DNA of 5,015 nucleotides from Rhodospirillales bacterium (GTDB lineage: Bacteria > Pseudomonadota > Alphaproteobacteria > Rhodospirillales > Magnetospirillaceae): the NCBI GenBank assembly GCA_030040955.1, contig JASHSH010000479.1, forward strand, positions 1-5,015, in the 5' to 3' direction. The notes under the pieces were generated by a model. That model searched no databases, was not told where the DNA came from, and was given only the letters and a program-made list of their open reading frames with translations. This document shows, piece after piece, positions 1-4,787 of the stretch. Position 1 is the stretch's first letter, and each line of letters begins with the position of its first letter. The position numbers were made by a program, and so were the translations under genes.

Positions 1-817
1 CCGATCCCAGCAGCGTGGCCGAGTTCGGCCGGTCGCCGAACAGCAGCAGCCCGAAGATCACGCCCCACAGCAGCTGGCTGTACTGGAACGAGGACACCGT
101 CGCCGCCTGGGTCAGCCGGAACGCCTGGATCAGGCTCAGATTGCCGAGCCCGGTGCACAATCCGGTCGCCGCCATCAGCGCGAGCGCGCCCGCCGAGGGC
201 GTGCGGAACTCGAACGCCGCGACCGGCGCGCAAATCAGTCCGAGCGCGAGCAGGAATGTGGTCAGGATGGTTCCGGTGCGCTCGCTCTGCGCGATCCGGC
301 GCATCAGCAGCAGCGAGAGCGCCCAGGTCAGCGTCGAACCGATGGCAAGCATTTGACCGACCCGCAGAGCGGCAAATCCGGGACGCAGGATGAACAGCAC
401 GGCGGCGAAGCCGAGCAGCACCGCCGACCATTGCCGCCAGTCGACGCGCTCGCCGAGGAGGGGCATCGACAGCGCGGTCACGATCAGCGGCGTGGCGAAG
501 GCGATCGAATAGACGTCGGCCATGCTGGTGCGCGAGAAAGCCAGGAAGCCGGTGATCGCCGAGACCGCGCCGAGAACGGCCCGCAGCACCACCCGGGTGG
601 GGTCGTTCGGGATCAGCCCGCGCGGCCCGACCGCGCGCAAGCTGAGCGGCAGGACCACGGAGAGGGCGGCCAGAGAATCGACGGTCGTGATTTCGAAGAT
701 CGAGTAGCGCGCGCTCAGATATTTCGCCAACACGTCGCCGCCCGACAGGATGGCGAAACCGAGGAAGGCCAGCCCGATTCCGGCGAGCGTCCTGGTTTCG
801 GGCGAGAGCTGGCGCAT
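1..817 (-). CDS. DMT-superfamily (EamA domain) transporter, C-terminus cut by window edge
   Basis: Reading leftwards from the ATG at 817 gives 272 uninterrupted codons with no stop before the window edge. The protein is almost entirely hydrophobic helices in two tandem EamA repeats (about residues 13-142 and 155-272). The first repeat ends in the family-typical segment ATPLIVTALSMPLLGER followed by another helix and LRPG; the second contains GLGNLSLIQAF and LLWGVIFG. Family members have about ten transmembrane helices and 290-300 residues, so roughly 20-30 C-terminal residues are missing here. It should be an inner-membrane permease or exporter of small metabolites; the substrate cannot be told from sequence. 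The start is uncertain. An in-frame ATG at 895, preceded by AAGG at good spacing, would add 26 Pro/Arg-rich residues, while the ATG at 817 lacks a good ribosome-binding site but sits just before the first helix. It is divergent from the small gene at 962. Confidence 0.88.
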   Translation of the reverse strand, partial: MRQLSPETRTLAGIGLAFLGFAILSGGDVLAKYLSARYSIFEITTVDSLAALSVVLPLSLRAVGPRGLIPNDPTRVVLRAVLGAVSAITGFLAFSRTSMADVYSIAFATPLIVTALSMPLLGERVDWRQWSAVLLGFAAVLFILRPGFAALRVGQMLAIGSTLTWALSLLLMRRIAQSERTGTILTTFLLALGLICAPVAAFEFRTPSAGALALMAATGLCTGLGNLSLIQAFRLTQAATVSSFQYSQLLWGVIFGLLLFGDRPNSATLLGS

Positions 818-926
818 GGCGGGGAAGGGCCTCGGACGCGGACGGCGCGGAGCGGCGGGCTCCGGCTCGTCGCCGGGGCGGAAACATCCTCCCATCCGCC
901 CGCCTTGTCGAGGCCGGACGCGCGCG

Positions 927-955
927 TTGGGCGCATGGCACCTTCGCGCTATAGT
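927..955 (+). promoter_or_regulatory. Sigma70-like promoter, predicted leaderless start
   Basis: A -35-like TTGGGC (927-932) and a -10-like TATAGT (950-955, five of six matches to TATAAT) are separated by exactly 17 bp. A start site about seven bases past the -10 would fall at or next to the ATG at 962, so the mRNA would have almost no 5' leader. No Shine-Dalgarno sequence precedes that ATG, which fits. The -10 lies inside a near-palindrome (GCGCTATAGTGC, 946-957). I found no good -35 for a promoter in the opposite direction. Confidence 0.45.
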
Positions 956-961
956 GCGTCG

Positions 962-1153
962 ATGGCGGATGCCGACGACGAAGAGGAAGACCGCAAGGCG
1001 CGGTCGCGGGCGAACTTGGCCGCGCTGGCGGTGATCCTGGTCCTCGTTTTGGGGGCGCTGTTTGTCGGCCACGTGCTCAAGGGCGCTTCCGACATCCAGG
1101 ATTGCGTGATGTCGGGGCGCACCAACTGCGCGCCGATCGACACCAATCGGTGA
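962..1153 (+). CDS. Small single-span membrane protein, function unknown
   Basis: This 63-residue protein has an acidic N-terminus (residues 3-10 are all Asp/Glu/Ala), then a basic patch (R11, K12, R14, R16). One strongly hydrophobic helix follows (about 19-39), then a short polar tail with two cysteines in the pattern C48-x3-GR-x-N-C56. By the positive-inside rule the N-terminus is cytoplasmic and the tail is periplasmic, where the cysteines could form a disulfide (inference). I recall similar small alphaproteobacterial hypothetical proteins ending in CVxxGRxNC, but no assigned function. The ATG at 962 fits the promoter just upstream. An in-frame ATG at 935 would add nine residues but lies between the -35 and -10 elements. 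The open frame extends far upstream only because it is antisense to the transporter. The gene converges on the DUF2066 gene. Confidence 0.7.
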   Translation: MADADDEEEDRKARSRANLAALAVILVLVLGALFVGHVLKGASDIQDCVMSGRTNCAPIDTNR

Positions 1154-1185
1154 GGGCGGACCTGCTCGGTTCAAATTGGAGATCA

Positions 1186-1204
1186 CCCCACCCCATCCCT
1201 CCCC
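1186..1204 (-). other. Putative G-quadruplex motif, minus strand
   Basis: On the minus strand this stretch holds four G-tracts of 4, 3, 4 and 4 bases, separated by loops of 1, 2 and 1 bases. It satisfies the usual quadruplex pattern (at least three Gs per tract, short loops). It forms the tail of the left repeat unit and mirrors the plus-strand motif at 1253-1273. Folding is predicted only. Confidence 0.5.
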
Positions 1205-1252
1205 GTAAAAGGGGAGGGGGCGTGCACCAAGGATGAACCCCTCCCCCTCAGC

Positions 1253-1273
1253 GGGGAGGGGCAGGGGTGGGGG
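1253..1273 (+). other. Putative G-quadruplex motif, plus strand
   Basis: Four G-tracts of 4, 4, 4 and 5 bases are separated by loops A, CA and T. Long tracts with one- or two-base loops are the most favourable class for a stable parallel quadruplex. The motif lies just beyond the 3' end of the DUF2066 gene, on the strand that polymerase would use as template if it read through from that gene. Confidence 0.55.
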
Positions 1274-1285
1274 TCGCGGAGCTCG

Positions 1286-2134
1286 TCAGGCCGGTGGCGA
1301 GCCGTGTCCGGAGACGATCGTCTCCACCCCCTCGAAACCCTTGCGGAACGCGACGTCGAACGAGACGCCCTTGGCGCCCCACGCGTAGGTCTGGCCGCCA
1401 TCGCGGAAGCGCCATTGAATGGTCCAGCCGAGCGTCGCGTCGTTCCACGCCAGCGTGCCGGACAGCGCCCGGTCGCCGCCGGCTTCCCGGGCGGCCCGAT
1501 CCTCGTCCGCCGGAGGTCCCTCGGCGAGCCCGTCGAAATCGATCTTGCGCGCATCGAGCTGCGCCTGGCTGGGCAGCGCCTCCTCCAGACCTCGCCGCGT
1601 GGCGGCGGCGTCGAGCGACTCGCGCTGGTCGATGCCGCGCTCCCCGTCGAAGGCCAGCACATAGTCGCCCCGCGCGGTGCGGATGCCGAGGAACACCGCG
1701 ATCTTGGGCCGCGGCCCGGTCCACGGCTTCAGCCCCAGCGAAGCGAGGGCGGCGTCGATTCCGTCCTTGTCGAAGGTGACGAACAGGTCGTAGGGCCGGT
1801 CGCGCGTGCCCTGCTCGTCATGGTGCGGAATGCCCTCCATCCGGTCGTGATAGCGGATCGCGGTCACCAGCCTGCCCGCGTCGGCCTTGATCGGGTCGAG
1901 GCGAGGGTCGTCGAGCAAATGCGCGTCGCCCGAGACCTTGACCAGCACGTCCTCGATGCAATTGGCGAACCCGGCGGGACGATTTTCCTCCCGCGTGCCG
2001 GTCACGATCGTGCGCGACGAATAAAGCGCCTCGGCCGTCAGCACGGCGCGCGCCGCCAGCGGCAATATCAGGAGTGCCGCGCCGATCGAGACGACCCCGA
2101 TCCAACCGGTTCGGCTGCTCCGAAGCTGGGGCAT
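1286..2134 (-). CDS. DUF2066 domain-containing exported protein
   Basis: The 282-residue protein starts with a basic stretch and a hydrophobic segment (about 11-28) ending in the signal-peptidase-like motif A28-R-A30, so it is probably exported to the periplasm. The rest matches what I know of the alphaproteobacterial DUF2066 family: VTGTREENR followed by a conserved CIEDVLVKVSGD stretch (44-70), DEQGTRDRPYDLFVTFD (106-122), LGLKPW (133-138), RPKIAVFLGI (142-151) and a late GTLAWND..LGW motif (226-237). The family has no established function and I see no catalytic signature. The start is firm: GGAGG (2141-2145) lies six bases upstream of the ATG within a longer G-run. Transcription is leftward from a likely promoter at 2167-2195. 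The gene is divergent from the operon at 2264 and convergent with the small gene at 962. Full length, no anomaly seen. Confidence 0.8.
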   Translation of the reverse strand: MPQLRSSRTGWIGVVSIGAALLILPLAARAVLTAEALYSSRTIVTGTREENRPAGFANCIEDVLVKVSGDAHLLDDPRLDPIKADAGRLVTAIRYHDRMEGIPHHDEQGTRDRPYDLFVTFDKDGIDAALASLGLKPWTGPRPKIAVFLGIRTARGDYVLAFDGERGIDQRESLDAAATRRGLEEALPSQAQLDARKIDFDGLAEGPPADEDRAAREAGGDRALSGTLAWNDATLGWTIQWRFRDGGQTYAWGAKGVSFDVAFRKGFEGVETIVSGHGSPPA

Positions 2135-2166
2135 CGCTTGCCTCCCCCCGTGGCGGGTTTGCTGTA

Positions 2167-2195
2167 AGGATAGGTCCGCGCACCACCTCGGTCGA
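2167..2195 (-). promoter_or_regulatory. Possible sigma70-like promoter of the DUF2066 gene
   Basis: On the minus strand TCGACC (2195-2190, four of six matches to TTGACA) and TATCCT (2172-2167, four of six matches to TATAAT) are separated by 17 bp. Transcription would start near 2160, leaving a leader of about 26 nt that contains the strong ribosome-binding site of the DUF2066 gene. No equally good promoter was found for the rightward operon in the same gap. Confidence 0.35.
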
Positions 2196-2263
2196 GCTTG
2201 CGCCGGGCCGGGTGCGCCGGGGCGGGCGATCTGCTACCTAGGGCGGACGAGTGGGGAGGGCGA

Positions 2264-2581
2264 ATGATCGCGCGACTGTGGCGCGGCTGGACCAGCCAGG
2301 CGAACGCCGACGCCTACGAGGCGCTGCTGCGCACCCGCATATTCCCGGCGATCCTGGGGCGCGGCGTCGGCGGATTCCGCCGCATCGAGCTGTTGCGGCG
2401 CGATCTCGGCGACGAGGTGGAGTTCGTCACCGTGATGTGGTTCGACACGTTGGAGGCGGTGAAGGAATTCGCCGGCGCGAGCTGGGAGGAAGCGGTGGTT
2501 CCCGCCGCCGCCCGCGAAGTGTTGGCGCATTTCGATGCCAAATCGGCGCATTACGAGATGCGGGCGGCCGAAACCCCGTGA
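2264..2581 (+). CDS. Small antibiotic biosynthesis monooxygenase (ABM)-fold protein
   Basis: This 105-residue protein has the size and pattern of dimeric alpha/beta-barrel (ferredoxin-like) ABM-family proteins. It starts with MIARLWRGWT (strand 1), followed by a helix (about 13-30), GFRRIELLRRD (37-47), EVEFVTVMWFD (51-61), helix 62-71 and a last strand near the C-terminus. Family members are cofactor-free monooxygenases or small stress and heme-related enzymes, and many have no known substrate. No specific catalytic residue can be named here. The ATG at 2264 is chosen because GGAGG (2255-2259) lies four bases upstream and the homologous MIAR start fits; an in-frame ATG at 2198 would add 22 unrelated residues with no ribosome-binding site. 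The stop codon overlaps the start of the thioesterase gene, so the two are almost surely cotranscribed and translationally coupled. Confidence 0.8.
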   Translation: MIARLWRGWTSQANADAYEALLRTRIFPAILGRGVGGFRRIELLRRDLGDEVEFVTVMWFDTLEAVKEFAGASWEEAVVPAAAREVLAHFDAKSAHYEMRAAETP

Positions 2582-3003
2582 GCGGCGATTCGCCGGCGCT
2601 GCACCCCGACCATTACCGGTTCTGGATCGAGGACCAGGTCCGCTTCGCCGATCTCGACGCGCTCGGCCATTGTAACAATGCCGCCTTCGCCGGCTATTTC
2701 GAATCGGGACGGGTGTCGCTGCTCTCCGCCATCGGCCAGGCGCCGGGAGAGCACGGGCGCGGCTTCGCCCTGGTCCGCCAGGTGATCGAATATCACCGCG
2801 AGCTCGGCCGGGGCACGCGGCTGCGCATCGGCACCCGCGTGGTCCGGCTCGGGCGCAGCTCGGTCACTCTGGCCAACGGGGTGTTCGCGGAGGATGTATG
2901 CGCGGCATCGGGTGAGATCGTCGGCGTGGTGATCGACCTCGCCACCCGCCGTCCGCTCGAAATTCCGGCAAAAATGCGCGAAGACCTCGCCGCCTATTCC
3001 TAG
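2578..3003 (+). CDS. Hotdog-fold acyl-CoA thioesterase (4HBT family)
   Basis: The 141-residue product carries the family signature at residues 21-45: VRFADLDALGHCNN, then Y40-F-E42 and R45. This matches the DxDxxGHxNN...Y..E..R pattern of 4-hydroxybenzoyl-CoA-type thioesterases. D27 aligns with the catalytic Asp17 of the Pseudomonas 4HBT enzyme in the motif GDCDPAG. The central helix (about 33-52) and following strands (63-106, 113-121) fit a single hotdog domain of normal length, which usually forms dimers or tetramers in the cytoplasm and hydrolyses acyl- or aroyl-CoA. The substrate is not predictable. No ATG is available: the GTG at 2578 shares its bases with the TGA of the previous gene (GTGA), a classical coupled start. 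The pairing with an ABM-fold protein hints at a shared metabolic or detoxification role, but this is inference. Confidence 0.85.
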   Translation: MSGDSPALHPDHYRFWIEDQVRFADLDALGHCNNAAFAGYFESGRVSLLSAIGQAPGEHGRGFALVRQVIEYHRELGRGTRLRIGTRVVRLGRSSVTLANGVFAEDVCAASGEIVGVVIDLATRRPLEIPAKMREDLAAYS

Positions 3004-3039
3004 TGGTCGCCGGAATCGTGCGTCTACCAGGATTCGAGT

Positions 3040-3053
3040 CGAACGATCGTTCG
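3040..3053. repeat. 14-bp perfect palindrome between convergent genes
   Basis: CGAACGATCGTTCG is a perfect palindrome in the 63-bp gap between the thioesterase and dehydrogenase stop codons. A further GAACG follows at 3055-3059, so GAACG, CGTTC, GAACG half-sites begin at 3041, 3048 and 3055, exactly 7 bp apart. As RNA the palindrome gives only a five-pair stem with a GATC loop and no U-tract, so it would be a poor terminator. Its function is unknown. Confidence 0.6.
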
Positions 3054-3066
3054 GGAACGTATTCGG

Positions 3067-3987
3067 CTACTGTGCGTCCGCGAAGGCCGGCTTGCCGGCG
3101 AAAAAGGCCAACAGAGTCTCGGCCATCGCCCGCGCACGGGCGTCCGCCGCGGTCTCGTCGGCGAGCGGCGGCTGCACGATCAGTCGGGGGACGGCGGCTA
3201 GGCGCACCGCCTCGGCGCCCCGATCGGGGCCGAGCCGGATCGCCGCCCCGCCCAGCCGGTCGGATCGCAGCATCTCGGCCAGGAGGTCGAGATCCCCCGC
3301 GCCGGCGGGAACCAGGCAGACCAGGACGGAACGCGGGCGCAAGGCGGCCAATGTTCGGGCGTCGAGCCTGGGTCCGCCGCCTTCGGCCAGAACCAGGAAA
3401 TCCGACGCCGTGGCCAGCGCCGCCGAATCCGGGTGGTGCGGCCAGGGCGCGTCGGGAGACTTGGCGCCGCCATACGCGATACGCATACCAAAGGCGGGGG
3501 CGCGGGCGGCAATCGCGTGCCCGAGCGGACCCAGCGAAAGCAGGCCCAGGGTCTTGCCGGTCGCCGAGATGGCGAGCGGGAAATGGCCTTTGACCGGCCA
3601 CGCGCCGGCCCGCACGTACGAATCCCCGCCCAGGATATTGCGGGCCGCGGCGACGGCGAGGCCGATCGCCCGCTCGGCCTCCTCCTCCGCGCGACGATCC
3701 GTCCCCAGCGTCACGATGACCCCGCGCCGCTCGGCGGCCGCGCGGTCGATCGCCCCGTCGCCGGCCGAGGCCACGATGCGCAGGCGCGGCAGACGCTCCA
3801 GCAGGGCCGCGTTGATGCGCGTGGCGTACGCGGTCACCGCCTCCACCTTGCCGGCAAGGGCGGCTGGCAGTCCGGCCCGCTCGCGCTCCGTCCTCGCATG
3901 ACGAACGGCGAATGCCGCCGCGAGCCGCGATTGCACCGCGTCGGGAATCGGGTCGAGCGCGAGAAGGACGGGCTTGGTCTGGCTCAT
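3067..3987 (-). CDS. D-isomer-specific 2-hydroxyacid dehydrogenase-family protein, catalytic residues apparently lost
   Basis: The 306-residue protein has the family layout. The N-terminal catalytic-domain half includes IVASAGDGAID (71-81) and GVIVTLGT (89-96). A Rossmann domain opens with GKTLGLLSLGPLGHAIA (144-160) followed by AFGMRI, then SDFLVL (195-200), LAALRPRSVLV (213-223) and DRLGGAA (243-249). By eye alignment the active-site Arg of the usual NxxRG motif is P227, the Glu of DVFExEP is P254 and the His of the PH motif is P274. The first Gly of GxGxxG is S151, while G153 and G156 remain. The fold is probably intact but ordinary hydride-transfer catalysis is unlikely. The frame is open without stops. 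The ATG at 3987 fits homology, although no Shine-Dalgarno precedes it; the frame stays open upstream to 4206, overlapping the divergent hydrolase gene, and is not used. A weak TTGGCC-17-TATGCG promoter lies at 4043-4015. Confidence 0.8.
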   Translation of the reverse strand: MSQTKPVLLALDPIPDAVQSRLAAAFAVRHARTERERAGLPAALAGKVEAVTAYATRINAALLERLPRLRIVASAGDGAIDRAAAERRGVIVTLGTDRRAEEEAERAIGLAVAAARNILGGDSYVRAGAWPVKGHFPLAISATGKTLGLLSLGPLGHAIAARAPAFGMRIAYGGAKSPDAPWPHHPDSAALATASDFLVLAEGGGPRLDARTLAALRPRSVLVCLVPAGAGDLDLLAEMLRSDRLGGAAIRLGPDRGAEAVRLAAVPRLIVQPPLADETAADARARAMAETLLAFFAGKPAFADAQ

Positions 3988-3991
3988 CGCG

Positions 3992-4102
3992 GACGAATTC
4001 GGGGCTGGAGCCCACGCATAACCGATCTGGCGTCCCCGGCCAAGGCGCGGCAAGATGCGCGCCGGCACGCCTTGGGGGAGGAGAGCGGTGGCCGAATTCG
4101 TC
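3992..4102. repeat. 11-bp inverted repeat bracketing a divergent gene pair
   Basis: GACGAATTCGG (3992-4002) and its exact reverse complement CCGAATTCGTC (4092-4102) lie either side of the 100-bp gap between the divergent start codons. The left arm is directly upstream of the dehydrogenase-like ATG and the right arm covers codons 2-5 of the hydrolase. Each arm contains the palindrome CGAATTCG, and the two palindromes are 99 bp apart. They could be paired operator sites, or chance. Confidence 0.5.
4076..4083 (+). promoter_or_regulatory. Ribosome-binding site fixing the GTG start of the hydrolase
   Basis: GGGAGGAG lies four bases upstream of the GTG at 4088. The in-frame ATG at 4055 has only a distant AAGG and would add eleven residues that do not fit the family. 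The strong site therefore supports the GTG as the true start. Confidence 0.7.
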
Positions 4103-4753
4103 AGCCTGATCGCGTCCGACGGGCACAAGTTCCAGGCCTGGGCGGCGGCACCCATGGGCAAGCCGCGCGGCGGCGTCGTCGTGATCCAGGAGATATTCGG
4201 GGTCAACAGCCATATCCGCGACGTGACCGAACGCTACGCGCACGAGGGCTATCTCGCCATCGCGCCCGCTCTGTTCGACCGGCTGCACCGCGGTTTCGAA
4301 GTTGGCTACGCGCCGGACGACATCGCCAAGGGCCGCGAGCTGGTCGGCCGGATCGACTGGGACAAGGCGGTGCTCGACGTCGAGGCGGCGCACAAGGCCG
4401 CGGCCGCGGACGGCAAGGTCGGCATAGCCGGGTATTGCTTCGGCGGCTCGCTCGCCTGGCTGGCCGCCTGCCGGCTCACCTTCGATGCCGCGGTCTGCTA
4501 TTACGGCGGCCAGATCGCGCGCTTCGCCAAGGAAAAGCCGCGCTGCCCGGTGATCATGCATTTTGGCCGGCTCGACGCCGGCATCCCGATGACCATGGTC
4601 GAGGAGATACGCGCGGCGCAGCCCGGTGTGCCCATCCATCTTTACGATGCGGGGCACGGCTTCGCCTGCAACCAGCGCGCTTCGTTCGACAAGACCGCCT
4701 ACGCCGAGGCTTGGAAGCACACCACCGAGTTCCTCGCCCGGCACATCGGCTGA
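4088..4753 (+). CDS. Dienelactone hydrolase family protein
   Basis: The 221-residue alpha/beta-hydrolase matches the family length and motifs. QEIFGVN (34-40) holds E35, the Glu that holds the nucleophile in the resting state of the Pseudomonas enzyme. Next come GYLAIAPALFDR (54-65) and the nucleophile elbow G-Y-C117-F-G-G. D163 (in GRLDAG) and H190 (in DAGHGF) complete a Cys-Asp-His triad, so all catalytic residues are present. Such enzymes hydrolyse lactones or esters in the cytoplasm. The classical substrate is dienelactone from chloroaromatic breakdown, but many homologues are general carboxymethylenebutenolidase-like hydrolases, and nothing nearby points to a chlorocatechol pathway. The GTG start is fixed by the site at 4076. 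The gene is divergent from the dehydrogenase-like gene, which suggests shared regulation, and converges on imuB with a 34-bp gap. Confidence 0.9.
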   Translation: MAEFVSLIASDGHKFQAWAAAPMGKPRGGVVVIQEIFGVNSHIRDVTERYAHEGYLAIAPALFDRLHRGFEVGYAPDDIAKGRELVGRIDWDKAVLDVEAAHKAAAADGKVGIAGYCFGGSLAWLAACRLTFDAAVCYYGGQIARFAKEKPRCPVIMHFGRLDAGIPMTMVEEIRAAQPGVPIHLYDAGHGFACNQRASFDKTAYAEAWKHTTEFLARHIG

Positions 4754-4764
4754 GTCTTTTTCTT
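4733..4764 (+). terminator. Possible weak intrinsic terminator
   Basis: CTCGCC (4733-4738) can pair with GGC-t-GAG (4748-4754, one bulged T) around a nine-base loop. The T-rich tract TCTTTTTCTT (4755-4764) follows directly, and it is the most T-rich stretch I noticed in this GC-rich window. The stem is short and overlaps the hydrolase stop codon, so the call is tentative. Confidence 0.35.
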
Positions 4765-4787
4765 ACGTGCCCGTCGGGCTGGCGGGG

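Larger units (their letters stand above)
1181..1275. repeat. Inverted pair of sphingomonad-type G/C-tract hairpin repeats
   Basis: Two copies of a unit of about 38 nt lie in opposite orientation around a 17-nt spacer (1221-1237). Each unit reads stem CCCCTCCCC, a six-base loop, stem GGGGAGGG(G), a two-base step, then GGGGTGGGG and GTC or TGATC. The left unit (1181-1220) reads on the minus strand and the right unit (1238-1275) on the plus strand. The hairpins are 1197-1204 with 1211-1218 and 1238-1246 with 1253-1261. The element fills the gap between two convergent stop codons (1153 and 1286). No U-tract follows either stem, so these are not classical intrinsic terminators, though a role in termination or 3'-end protection is plausible. 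I recall repeats of this kind scattered between genes in Sphingomonadales. Confidence 0.75.

Noticed and set aside
353..961. Upstream part of the open frame that ends at 1153
   Set aside because: This part is antisense to the transporter gene and has Arg/Gln/Asp-rich composition; only the segment from 962 looks like a protein.
1197..1261. Repeat hairpins as a CRISPR or classical terminator
   Set aside because: There are only two units, they are inverted rather than direct, and no T-tract follows either stem.
1304..2167. Plus-strand open frame of 287 codons
   Set aside because: It is antisense to the DUF2066 gene, which has recognisable motifs, a signal peptide and a strong ribosome-binding site.
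3028..3045. tRNA T-arm-like stretch (GATTCGAGTC)
   Set aside because: No acceptor stem, anticodon arm or D-arm can be built around it on either strand.
3041..3058. Possible alphaproteobacterial LexA box
   Set aside because: The two GAAC elements are separated by 10 bases rather than the 7 required for GAACN7GAAC, and no SOS gene starts here.
4055..4087. ATG start at 4055 for the hydrolase
   Set aside because: It has no close ribosome-binding site and adds residues unrelated to the family, whereas the GTG at 4088 has a strong site at the right distance.
2864..4744. Long minus-strand open frame of 626 codons
   Set aside because: It is antisense to the thioesterase and hydrolase and out of frame with the dehydrogenase-like gene, with no recognisable domain.
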